Source: Nostoc desertorum CM1-VF14 (GTDB lineage: Bacteria; Cyanobacteriota; Cyanobacteriia; Cyanobacteriales; Nostocaceae). Taken from it: DNA of 64,000 nucleotides. Every line of letters begins with the position of its first letter. The first letter of the stretch is position 1. The DNA is taken from positions 1 to 64,000 of the forward strand of contig JAHHHR010000022.1 in assembly GCA_019359245.1 (NCBI GenBank). The letters are read 5' to 3'. This document shows positions 1 to 7,601 of this stretch, piece after piece. A program made the translations under genes and the position numbers. The notes under the pieces are model-generated. The model was not told the DNA's origin, ran no database searches, and saw only the letters and a list, made by a program, of their open reading frames with translations.

Positions 1-129
1 CATTGTAGCAGTGATAGGATATCGAACATGGGCTGTCTGTGAGTTTTGAGTTGTCGTTGTGAGAGACAATAACTCTACTACGGCAGCCCTATCTTTTCAT
101 ACTCTTTTTTTGGCAAAGGTATTGAAGGT

Positions 130-378
130 TTGAATCATGTTTATTTGCTCCTTGGCAGCCTGCTCTATCTTGTCGGCACGTTAGGTGTAACTATCGGATT
201 CAATGTGCCGCTCAACGATGCGTTGGCGAGAGTAGAGCCGGGTAGCACCATCGGCCTGAATTTATGGTCTAGCTACCTTACCAACTGGACAATCTGGAAT
301 CACATTCGTACAGTGTCGGCGCTTGCCGCAGCTGCATTGTTCACCATCGCGCTCTGCTATAAAGCTGTGCAATCATAA
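130..378 (+). pseudogene. DUF1772 family protein, C-terminal remnant
   Basis: The 82-residue frame reads as the last two membrane segments of a DUF1772 (anthrone-oxygenase-like) integral membrane protein. Visible family features are YLVGT, the FNVPLNDAL motif and a WTIWNHIRT stretch before a terminal hydrophobic helix. The family is normally about 150 residues, so the N-terminal half is missing. The only starts in frame are non-ATG (TTG at 130), and stops lie upstream in the same frame at about 40 and 70. No DUF1772-like N-terminus was seen in the other two forward frames of bases 1-130. I infer a decayed gene; a short functional variant cannot be excluded. Confidence 0.6.
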
Positions 379-399
379 TCTTGGTGTAGTCATAGTTAA

Positions 400-966
400 T
401 TAATTCAAGTATTGAATCGACTGCGAAACTTTGACTGCTTCTTGGGGAGTGATGTTAGTACAATTAGACAATTCTGGTACTACTCCCGTACCAACAAATC
501 TGTAAAAGGGGCCATTTTGCTCTCCCCACCACTGCGATAGCAATGTTGGTCGTTTGGCATTACCGTATAATCCTAGCTCCAAAAAGCTTTTTCCAAATAT
601 TGGAGAATTTATTGGGTAACTACGCGACCCAGAGGGTAAGTCACCAATACCACCAGATGTTGACTCAATCGCAAAGCATTTATCTGCACTCAAATTTTGG
701 TAAACAACTAAGTAACGTAAACTATCAACGTTTTCACGCCCAGCCGAGACTAATACTGTGTCGGCACGGAAATTTGCAGGTATGTAACTTGGTAATGCTA
801 CTTTTAATCCTAGCGATCGCAAAACTTTTAATTGAGTTGGCGTTAATTTTATTCCCAAATTGGTTTGCGAAACTTTGGGTTGAGCAATTACGGCAGCCGT
901 AGAAGCAATAATACAGGCGAGAACGCAAGAGGAAGCAATGTTAACCGAGTATTTGAATGATTTCAT
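400..966 (-). CDS. Hypothetical secreted protein
   Basis: This is a 188-residue protein with a hydrophobic N-terminal stretch (about residues 10-28) that looks like a signal peptide, with possible cleavage after the alanine-rich segment near residue 28. The mature part has no motif that I can assign. It carries two cysteines (in DKCFAIES and SNCTN) that could form a disulphide outside the cytoplasm. The style matches small conserved cyanobacterial periplasmic proteins of unknown function. The ATG at 964-966 is the natural start. It stands alone, facing the DUF1772 remnant tail to tail. Function unknown. Confidence 0.65.
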   Translation of the reverse strand: MKSFKYSVNIASSCVLACIIASTAAVIAQPKVSQTNLGIKLTPTQLKVLRSLGLKVALPSYIPANFRADTVLVSAGRENVDSLRYLVVYQNLSADKCFAIESTSGGIGDLPSGSRSYPINSPIFGKSFLELGLYGNAKRPTLLSQWWGEQNGPFYRFVGTGVVPELSNCTNITPQEAVKVSQSIQYLN

Positions 967-1323
967 AGCTAATAATTATACACTAAAATAGTTCGTACTA
1001 AGTGCGAATTACTTGATATTTTAATCTTGATAAGTCAGCCGACGGGGAAATTTACAAGTATGTAACAAAAAGTTAATCCTAGCAATTGAAGTTAAATTGA
1101 ACACCTTATGTACTATATTTTTCTTCTGCAAAATCTGAAGATAGTAATTTCTCGATAGAGGTGTGTAGAAATCTAAAGACATTATTAAGCTGATACCCAG
1201 GTAAGATGGGTAAATTTTGGGTAGTTATGCGCTATTTTTCTGCAAATGATTGAGCGATGATTATACGTATAGAAAGCGCTGGCAAAGATTTTTAGCTGGC
1301 ATTTAATAAACAGTATATAAAAC

Positions 1324-1352
1324 AAAGCCCTGGATTTTTACCAGGGCTTTTT
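1324..1352 (+). terminator. Hairpin with T-run, no upstream gene
   Basis: A 10-bp perfect stem (AAAGCCCTGG / CCAGGGCTTT) with a 7-nt loop is followed by TT and an AT-rich tract, the form of an intrinsic terminator. The gap 967-1526 (560 bases) holds no credible reading frame. Upstream sequence on the plus strand has no gene, so the hairpin may end an unannotated small RNA or be an isolated palindrome. Nothing else was recognised in this gap apart from a promoter-like site near its end. Confidence 0.45.
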
Positions 1353-1487
1353 AAATTTAAACCTTTCTTTAATACTTTTTACCTTTAAGCAAACCATATT
1401 GCAAGTGGTTACGCTGTCAAGTACATTTTATAAAATGGCTTTATTCGCCTGAGCAAATCTCATTAGTGGAACTAAATAATGGTTAGT

Positions 1488-1513
1488 TTTACAAAATAAA
1501 ATACTAGTATAAT
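1488..1513 (+). promoter_or_regulatory. Possible promoter of the 1545 gene
   Basis: A perfect TATAAT lies at 1508-1513, about 30 bases before the start codon. A TTTACA at 1488-1493 could be a -35 box, but the 14-base spacing is shorter than normal, so the -10 element carries most of the support. Confidence 0.35.
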
Positions 1514-1544
1514 ATCAACGCCAGTATTGCTTAAGGAGCTAATG

Positions 1545-1961
1545 ATGAGAGGATGGGTAAATGATCCACATTCAGGAGGGGTAAAAATCCCGGAGCAAGT
1601 CAAACAGAGAACGAAGCAACGAATATTAGCTTATGCAGAGCAGAATTATGCGGGGAAATACATACGTATCGATATACGTTTCAAGGGATACTTCTGTTAC
1701 ATAGATGCTTATAAAGAACCATCTTTACCAGATAGTTATGATCCATCAATTTTTAAAGTAACGCGCGAGGAATATATAGAAGGAGTAAGAAATACACCAA
1801 TTCATCTGTGTCGATTGCGCTACAAAGGGAATGAAGAGAAATGGACAAAGGCTTTTTACACCTATAGTAATGAAAAATACGAACCTAGCTTCTTTAATAA
1901 TGGTACTTTTTATGGAACGCCAGAAGAAGCATTTCAAAGTTCAGCATTGTATTTAGATTAA
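1545..1961 (+). CDS. Conserved cyanobacterial hypothetical protein
   Basis: About 138 residues beginning MRGWVNDPHSGG. The start was chosen because an AAGGAG ribosome-binding site at 1533-1538 sits 6 bases before the ATG at 1545; another ATG at 1542 is only 3 bases from it and a TTG at 1527 precedes it. The protein is soluble, rich in aromatic residues (YIRIDIRFKG, CYIDAY) and resembles small hypothetical proteins common in filamentous cyanobacteria. No catalytic motif, membrane segment or known domain is visible. The gene stands alone upstream of the tryptophan dioxygenase, 82 bases away on the same strand, so co-transcription is possible. Function unknown. Confidence 0.65.
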   Translation: MRGWVNDPHSGGVKIPEQVKQRTKQRILAYAEQNYAGKYIRIDIRFKGYFCYIDAYKEPSLPDSYDPSIFKVTREEYIEGVRNTPIHLCRLRYKGNEEKWTKAFYTYSNEKYEPSFFNNGTFYGTPEEAFQSSALYLD

Positions 1962-2043
1962 GAAACTTTTGAAAATTTTTAATTGTTTTTGAGATGACAA
2001 ATACAAAGTCATTTACCTTAAAAAATAAATAATATTTATTAAT

Positions 2044-2892
2044 ATGTCTGAAGCTTATGCACCTCAGCCTTTACCGCCAATTAACCCTAACTTGGACATT
2101 AGTCAAAATCACTACTGGAATTACCATAATATCGAGGGACTAATTAGTTGTAAAAAGCCTTTGACGGCATCTCAAGACGAAGATTTATTTATTGCTGTGC
2201 ATCAAATGTGTGAGCTTGCCTTTCACCAAATGATTATTGATATGGAACGAGTTTTGAAGGGTTTAGCGCAAGCACTACAAGATACAACTGATCCCATTAT
2301 TGGCAACACGGCAGAGGTATGCTATTTCTTTCGTCGCATCCTGCGTTTTTATGAAGTTGTAAATACAACAATGCCGATTCTGACGACAATGCGTGCTTTT
2401 GCAGAGTTCAGAACTAGTATTGGCCCTACTAGCGGATTTCAGTCTTTTCAGTTCCGCCATCTAGAAATTATGAGTGGGGTTTGCAAATACTGGGATGGTG
2501 GCACTAAAAATGCCGAGGGAAAATTGCATATTGCCGAGATAGAGTTTAATCAACGCTATGGTGAGCAGGTAGCCCAATGGTTTGAATTATACCGTCAGCA
2601 CAACCTCGCCTACTATTATCAAATTCTCACTAGCCGCGCTGCTGGTAATTCTCAGGCAGAATGTCTACGCAATTTACAGACTAATACAAATGCTAGTGCA
2701 ATTCTTCAGTGCTTCAGTGCTTATGATGATTTGCAAAGGCGATTTCATAAATCTCATCTAGGACTGGCAATTGGACAACTAAAAATAGTTGGTGCTGATG
2801 TTGGTACTGGTGGCACCTCCTTTAGAGATTATCTAGCTAAATACGATAAGGAAGAAGCGCCTCTGTTCCCAGGTTTAGCTGAAGAAGAGTAG
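2044..2892 (+). CDS. kynA: Tryptophan 2,3-dioxygenase
   Basis: A cytoplasmic haem enzyme that opens the indole ring of L-tryptophan to N-formylkynurenine, the first step of the kynurenine route. The 282 residues match the usual bacterial length. Family motifs seen are HQMCELAFHQM (His53 and neighbours at the active site), SGFQSFQFR with Arg138 in the substrate-carboxylate position, and a C-terminal DVGTGGTSFRDYL equivalent to the TGTGGSSG loop of known enzymes. A histidine pair just upstream (FHKSHLG) is the likely axial haem ligand region. No other kynurenine-pathway gene lies nearby, so whether it feeds catabolism, NAD synthesis or a secondary metabolite is open. ATG start at 2044. Confidence 0.9.
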   Translation: MSEAYAPQPLPPINPNLDISQNHYWNYHNIEGLISCKKPLTASQDEDLFIAVHQMCELAFHQMIIDMERVLKGLAQALQDTTDPIIGNTAEVCYFFRRILRFYEVVNTTMPILTTMRAFAEFRTSIGPTSGFQSFQFRHLEIMSGVCKYWDGGTKNAEGKLHIAEIEFNQRYGEQVAQWFELYRQHNLAYYYQILTSRAAGNSQAECLRNLQTNTNASAILQCFSAYDDLQRRFHKSHLGLAIGQLKIVGADVGTGGTSFRDYLAKYDKEEAPLFPGLAEEE

Positions 2893-3300
2893 ATGTCCAG
2901 GGATGAAATAGCCAAATTATAAATTCATCCTTGTGCAAGGCAACTATTCGTTCTCAGTCACCCTAATATCTCCAATCTGGTGCTGTAGCGACTGGCTGCT
3001 GATGCCCTTTACAAGTGCTGACAACACTTTTTTAAGAAATTGGAAAACTTATTTGAGTAAAGCACTTACTTGGCATCAAATAGTTTTATACTTTCTTGAT
3101 ACTGGCTGGATAATTACTACCTTTAAGGGGCTAAAACTTTATACTCTCAAATAGACTTTACATTTTTACTATTTTTTTTGAAAACGTATTAGTTTCCTTC
3201 ATCATCTCTTGAATTAAAACTCATTGGTAATACCCATGTATTAACAGATTAAGTGATTGATATTAGAAAAGTAGTTGAAAAACCGAACTGATCTAATATT
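2893..3300. other. Intergenic region, nothing recognised
   Basis: A 408-base gap between the dioxygenase and the ribbon-helix-helix gene. The only longer plus-strand frame starts with GTG at 2933 and has no ribosome-binding site or recognisable motif. The final 100 bases are AT-rich and presumably hold the promoter of the gene at 3301. Confidence 0.5.
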
Positions 3301-3453
3301 ATGAATAAAAAATGGGCTGTTAAACGACTTACAATCAATCTCACATCAAGTGAAGCAGAGAAGTTAGAAAAATACTGTTCAATGACTGGCAGACCTGCAA
3401 CCGATGTAATTCGGGAATTAATTCGCTCTCTTCCCACTGAAGATGAAGAGTAA
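3301..3453 (+). CDS. Small ribbon-helix-helix (CopG-like) protein
   Basis: A 50-residue protein starting MNKKWAVKRLTINLTSSEAE. A basic beta-strand (VKRLTINLT) is followed by two short helices with the turn between them (EAEKLEKYCSMTG, PATDVIRELIRSL), the classic CopG/Arc/MetJ DNA-binding fold. Such proteins act as dimers, repressing their own promoter or serving as antitoxins or plasmid copy-number regulators. No toxin gene follows: next is a hairpin and then a convergent FMN reductase, so it appears to be an orphan. It is too short for most gene-finding cut-offs, but the fold pattern is clear. Confidence 0.7.
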   Translation: MNKKWAVKRLTINLTSSEAEKLEKYCSMTGRPATDVIRELIRSLPTEDEE

Positions 3454-3485
3454 AAAACTTAAAAGAAAAAGAAATTACACTAGAT

Positions 3486-3512
3486 AACTGGACTTTAGAC
3501 TAAAGTCCAGTT
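3486..3512. terminator. 12-bp hairpin between convergent genes
   Basis: A perfect 12-bp inverted repeat (AACTGGACTTTA / TAAAGTCCAGTT) with a 3-base loop lies 32 bases after the ribbon-helix-helix gene and before the end of the convergent FMN reductase. A second small stem (TAAGGAG / CTCCTTA) follows near 3533-3551. There is no long T-run, so it could be a palindromic repeat rather than a classical terminator. Confidence 0.45.
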
Positions 3513-3575
3513 CCAAACAACCTTTTAGAAAATAAGGAGCTTTACTCCTTACTACGAATTTGCCTACTCTAGCAA

Positions 3576-4121
3576 CTAATTTATGCCCCGCAACTTGCGA
3601 GTATTATCAACTAAACTCTGAGCAAATTGATCAAATCTTTGGGAGAGTTTTTCATCTACTAGCTTGCCTTCAGGGCTGAACGCACCCCAAGCTTGCCCGA
3701 TCGCAATTTGTTCGGGAATCGTCCAACAATGCACCCATCGGGTGATTAAGCGGAGGTCATTTAGGGCATTGCTATTAGACTGACCACCCAAGACACTAAT
3801 CAACCCTGTCACTTTATCAGACAGTTGATCAAAGCTCATCAAGTCTAGAGCATTTTTTAAGACACCACTAACTCCACCATGATACTCAGGTGTCGCTAAA
3901 ATTAATCCATCGGCACGACTGACAGTATCTTGCAAACGCTGAACATCTGGGTAATCTGGATACTCCTTTGCACCAGTGCAAAATGGTAGTTGCAACTGAC
4001 GTAAATCGAGAATTTCTACCTCTGCACCAAGAGCTTCTACCCTTTGTACTGCTATTTGTAAAGCAAGCTGGGTATAGGAGTTGGGTCTTAAACTACCGCC
4101 AATACCAATAATTCTCACCAT
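3576..4121 (-). CDS. NADPH-dependent FMN reductase family protein
   Basis: A flavodoxin-like flavoprotein of 181 residues in the NADPH-dependent FMN reductase family (SsuE/ArsH/WrbA-like). The N-terminal GIGGSLRPNSYT is the phosphate-binding loop for FMN. TPEYHGGVSGVLKNALD near residues 78-94 is the family signature around the flavin ring. It is expected to reduce FMN, quinones or other acceptors with NAD(P)H in the cytosol. The true substrate cannot be told from sequence. A paralogue lies at 51.9 kb with the same GS-R-S and PEYN/H motifs. Likely single-gene unit, convergent with the small DNA-binding gene. ATG start at 4121. Confidence 0.85.
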   Translation of the reverse strand: MVRIIGIGGSLRPNSYTQLALQIAVQRVEALGAEVEILDLRQLQLPFCTGAKEYPDYPDVQRLQDTVSRADGLILATPEYHGGVSGVLKNALDLMSFDQLSDKVTGLISVLGGQSNSNALNDLRLITRWVHCWTIPEQIAIGQAWGAFSPEGKLVDEKLSQRFDQFAQSLVDNTRKLRGIN

Positions 4122-4254
4122 AATTAACCTACAAACTATTAACTAGCTACTATCATCAGATTTCTTAAAAAGCGGAATCGTTATGACTATGTTGATATTA
4201 GCGATTTGTGTCGGAATGTGTCAAATTAATATTTAGCAAGAGCTGAGGTAACCT

Positions 4255-4440
4255 CTCGTAGAGCTTGCGCTTTAAACCCCACTCAAAATCTCTGAGCCGG
4301 TTGAGAGCAATCAGTGTAGGTTTTTTCGCGTAGCGTCTCCAAAACTTGCCCACACTATGCTAAAAGAGCAACCTCCTGCCTTGTCTACGACACGCTGCGC
4401 GATCTGCGTCTTGCCGAATGTCCTCCTGCCTAACCGGAAG
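4255..4440. repeat. Cluster of small dispersed repeats
   Basis: Between the FMN reductase and ftsH lie several GC-rich pieces typical of Nostoc dispersed repeats (CTCGTAGAGCTTGCGCTTT, TTCGCGTAGCGTCTCC, and a block at 4379-4407). The 29 bases at 4379-4407 recur exactly at 57277-57305. The gap 4122-4573 otherwise contains only the ftsH leader. Confidence 0.7.
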
Positions 4441-4573
4441 AAACTTGGGAATGGTTTTGTGTGGAAGTTAGACTAGATAAGAAAAGTGTAATTTCCAGTT
4501 ATTACAATTTTTGATAGAAGAATAGGCATAAAACCATAGCTCAACTTGTGCCAGCAGACAAAGGGTAATTATT

Positions 4574-6484
4574 ATGACAAATTTGGGAAAAAAAGCATTG
4601 ATAAAAAGGCAGTCATCAAAGCGCGTTGCTTGGGTTAGTGCGTTGGCGCAGCCCGCCGTAGGCATCGCAGCTAGTTTGATTATGTTACCAGGAATTTTCG
4701 GGAGTACTCCCGTCTTGGCACAAAAAGCAGAGAGCAACTCTATAAACTATGGTCAGTTAATCAAGAAAGTGAAGGCGGGAGAAGTTGAAAGAGTAGAGCT
4801 TGACGAAACCGAACAGCTAGCAAAGGTTTATCTAAAGGGGCAAAAAGATAATACACCACCTCAACAGGTAAGACTTTTGGCACAAAACGCAGAGTTAATT
4901 GACATTCTCAAAGAGAGGAATGTTGATTTTGGTGAAGTTTCCTCTGCTAACAGTCGAGCTGCTGTTGGGCTGTTGATCAATCTCATGTGGATTTTGCCAT
5001 TAGTGGCTTTAATGCTATTGTTCCTCCGGCGTTCTACTAATGCTTCTAGCCAAGCAATGAATTTTGGCAAATCCAAAGCTCGCTTCCAAATGGAGGCAAA
5101 AACTGGAGTGAAATTTGAAGATGTAGCCGGGGTTGAAGAAGCTAAAGAAGACCTCGAAGAAGTTGTTACTTTCCTGAAACAGCCAGAAAGATTTACTGCT
5201 GTAGGCGCACGTATTCCCAAAGGAGTGCTGTTAATTGGCCCTCCTGGTACTGGTAAAACTTTACTAGCAAAAGCGATCGCAGGTGAAGCCGCTGTACCAT
5301 TCTTCAGTATTTCTGGTTCGGAATTCGTGGAAATGTTTGTCGGTGTCGGTGCATCCCGCGTGCGCGACCTCTTCAAAAAAGCCAAAGAGAATGCCCCATG
5401 TCTAATATTTATCGATGAAATTGACGCAGTCGGTAGACAACGCGGTGCTGGAATCGGTGGTGGTAACGACGAGCGCGAACAAACCCTCAATCAACTGCTC
5501 ACCGAAATGGATGGTTTTGAAGGTAACACAGGCATAATTATTATTGCTGCCACTAACCGCCCAGATGTTCTAGATGCAGCGCTGCTCAGACCAGGACGCT
5601 TTGACAGACAAGTGATGGTGGATGCACCGGATCTCAAAGGGCGACTAGAAATTTTGAAAGTCCACGCACGGAATAAAAAAATTGATCCTAGCGTATCATT
5701 AGAAGCGATCGCTCGTCGTACTCCTGGATTTACTGGCGCAGACTTAGCCAATTTACTTAACGAAGCTGCCATTCTTACTGCTAGGAGACGCAAAGAAGCT
5801 GTCACACTTTTAGAAATTGATGCTGCTGTGGATAGAGTCGTTGCAGGTATGGAAGGTACCGCCTTAGTAGACAGCAAGAGCAAACGTTTGATTGCCTATC
5901 ATGAAGTTGGGCATGCTTTAGTGGGCACATTGATCAAAGACCATGACCCTGTGCAGAAAGTTACACTTATCCCACGGGGACAAGCACTGGGATTAACTTG
6001 GTTTACTCCCAACGAAGAACAGGGGTTAATTTCCCGTTCCCAACTCAAAGCCAGGATTACTGCCACTTTGGGTGGTCGCGCCGCCGAGGAAATCGTTTTT
6101 GGGAAGCCAGAAGTAACCACAGGTGCCGGGAATGACTTGCAACAAGTTACAGGAATGGCGCGGCAGATGGTAACACGCTTCGGGATGTCAGAATTAGGCC
6201 CATTGTCACTAGAAAATCAAAGTGGAGAAGTATTTTTGGGACGTGACTGGATGAATAAATCAGACTATTCTGAGGAAATTGCCGCCAAAATTGATTCACA
6301 GGTGCGTGAAATTGTTAACAATTCCTACATCAGAGCAAAAGAACTATTGCAAGAAAACCGCATAGTTTTGGAGCGTTTAGTAGATTTGCTGGTAGAACAG
6401 GAAACAATTGAAGGTGATGCATTCCGCGAAATTGTTGCTGCCAATACCCAGGTAGCCGATGCACAAGTAGCTGTACCTCATTAG
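4574..6484 (+). CDS. ftsH: ATP-dependent zinc metalloprotease FtsH
   Basis: Membrane-anchored AAA+ protease that pulls out and degrades damaged or surplus membrane proteins, in cyanobacteria including photosystem components. Order: N-terminal hydrophobic segment (about residues 28-48), lumenal/periplasmic domain, second membrane helix (about 133-151), AAA module with Walker A GPPGTGKT (222-229), Walker B (FIDEID) and second region of homology ending in RPGRFDR, then the M41 peptidase with zinc motif HEVGH (443-447). The 636 residues match the family. Residues around 23-33 are encoded by a dispersed repeat absent from normal FtsH N-termini. Cyanobacteria carry several FtsH paralogues; which one this is cannot be decided here. 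ATG at 4574; no strong ribosome-binding site. Confidence 0.95.
   Translation: MTNLGKKALIKRQSSKRVAWVSALAQPAVGIAASLIMLPGIFGSTPVLAQKAESNSINYGQLIKKVKAGEVERVELDETEQLAKVYLKGQKDNTPPQQVRLLAQNAELIDILKERNVDFGEVSSANSRAAVGLLINLMWILPLVALMLLFLRRSTNASSQAMNFGKSKARFQMEAKTGVKFEDVAGVEEAKEDLEEVVTFLKQPERFTAVGARIPKGVLLIGPPGTGKTLLAKAIAGEAAVPFFSISGSEFVEMFVGVGASRVRDLFKKAKENAPCLIFIDEIDAVGRQRGAGIGGGNDEREQTLNQLLTEMDGFEGNTGIIIIAATNRPDVLDAALLRPGRFDRQVMVDAPDLKGRLEILKVHARNKKIDPSVSLEAIARRTPGFTGADLANLLNEAAILTARRRKEAVTLLEIDAAVDRVVAGMEGTALVDSKSKRLIAYHEVGHALVGTLIKDHDPVQKVTLIPRGQALGLTWFTPNEEQGLISRSQLKARITATLGGRAAEEIVFGKPEVTTGAGNDLQQVTGMARQMVTRFGMSELGPLSLENQSGEVFLGRDWMNKSDYSEEIAAKIDSQVREIVNNSYIRAKELLQENRIVLERLVDLLVEQETIEGDAFREIVAANTQVADAQVAVPH
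4640..4669 (+). repeat. Dispersed repeat inside ftsH
   Basis: GC-rich stretch (GGCGCAGCCCGCCGTAGGC...) of the same type as the intergenic repeat at 24066-24103. It is read in frame as ALAQPAVGIA near the N-terminus of FtsH, within the first membrane segment region. Confidence 0.65.
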
Positions 6485-6629
6485 GGAATATTTGACACTC
6501 CCTAGTACATTGTGGCGGAGGTTTTTCTATCTTTAACAAGAGGAGTTACGCTGTGCTGTACTAGTGAAAATCAAAATATTCAGATTCCTGACTTTTTAAA
6601 AAAGTCGGGAATTTTCTGTGAAAAATAAT

Positions 6630-6720
6630 TTTTTATAGCGTAGATGCATTCGCGTAGCGTCTTGTAGAGAAGCGGACTGCCGCAGGGTACCACAGAGGCT
6701 TAGAGAACGCAGAGAGAATT
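6630..6720. repeat. Dispersed repeat between ftsH and AriB-like gene
   Basis: Contains GCGTAGCGTCTTGTAGAGAAG and AGAGAACGCAGAGAGAATT, the latter similar to pieces at 35870-35985. Lies just past the 3' end of the DUF4435 gene; no coding signal in 6485-6734. Confidence 0.6.
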
Positions 6721-6734
6721 TTACGAATTTGGTA

Positions 6735-7601
6735 CTATGTGTCATTCCGCAAAACTCTAAATGGCTGATTCCTACTTTCCCATGTACGAATGTCCAAGTA
6801 GAGTTGTGTTTGGTGAAAATAAATTTCTTCATAAGCAAGCCGCAAACTACGTTCAAGACTGTTCGGTTCAACATCAGCAGCTTTGTTAGAGCCAAGTGCT
6901 TTGCGTAAACCAAATGACAAAATTTCCACCAAATGATGACCACAACAGATTTGCCAAGGATCGTGGTTATTGCTTTTTTGACTCTTTAACCGTTCTTGCA
7001 AATTTTTATCGCTCAAAGAGAAAGCTTGGGATTTATTCTTAATCTCTTGAATCAGCTTGAGTTCATCAATTTGCAGAGTTTGCTCATCAATGAACTTGCT
7101 AAATGTAATTCCCTCAAAGGTTAGATTTAATCCGTCACATTTAGATATCCAAAGTAAATAACCTACCGACATCCCATTCTCAACTACTACTAATTTTACG
7201 TCTCGATTAAACTGAGAAATTTTCTCTTCAGAACCAAATTCAGCGAGTACTTTGTTAAATGCTGGTGAGTTAATCAGCATAGTTTCAAGGTCATGGCTAT
7301 CGGTGTAAAGCAGATTAGGACTGGTGTATAACAAAGTTTCAAGGCGATCAAAATCTGCATCAACAATCGCTAAAACTCCCTGAAAACTTGAGTGTTCCAA
7401 AATTTTTAAAATTTCAATAGCACGCTGTTTACTAGAGGGTTTTCCTGATGTTTCGACTAACTCACAAAGTAATTGGTCAACAAATCGCTTATAAAAAGTT
7501 TTATCAGAACTTCCTTCCACTAATAAAAAAGTTCCAGTATATGTGCTTCGTCGTAATCGAATTTGGTTAGCAACACGGTCAACTGTCAGAAAATCTCTCA
7601 C
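6735..7601 (-). CDS. DUF4435 TOPRIM protein, AriB-like (PARIS)
   Basis: 288 residues with the DUF4435 pattern: RLRRSTYTGTFLLVEGSSDK near the N-terminus with the TOPRIM glutamate (Glu29), then IVDADFDRL with Asp81/Asp83, then a HDLE motif. TOPRIM folds of this kind act as metal-dependent nucleases; in the known PARIS system AriB (DUF4435) is the effector held by the AriA ATPase and released on phage infection. The start is GTG at 7601, overlapping the upstream ATPase stop by 4 bases (GTGA), so the two are translationally coupled. Role in defence is inferred from domain pairing and order. A stand-alone overcoming-lysogenisation-like (OLD) nuclease partner is the main alternative. Confidence 0.8.
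   Translation of the reverse strand: MRDFLTVDRVANQIRLRRSTYTGTFLLVEGSSDKTFYKRFVDQLLCELVETSGKPSSKQRAIEILKILEHSSFQGVLAIVDADFDRLETLLYTSPNLLYTDSHDLETMLINSPAFNKVLAEFGSEEKISQFNRDVKLVVVENGMSVGYLLWISKCDGLNLTFEGITFSKFIDEQTLQIDELKLIQEIKNKSQAFSLSDKNLQERLKSQKSNNHDPWQICCGHHLVEILSFGLRKALGSNKAADVEPNSLERSLRLAYEEIYFHQTQLYLDIRTWESRNQPFRVLRNDT

Noticed and set aside
2933..3154. A 73-codon plus-strand frame starting with GTG
   Set aside because: No ribosome-binding site, no recognisable motif and atypical composition; left as intergenic.
4861..5883. Long minus-strand frames opposite ftsH
   Set aside because: They are antisense shadows of a strongly conserved coding region, with serine- and arginine-rich nonsense protein.
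6596..6943. A 115-codon minus-strand frame overlapping the DUF4435 gene
   Set aside because: Overlaps the real gene in another frame and runs into a dispersed repeat.
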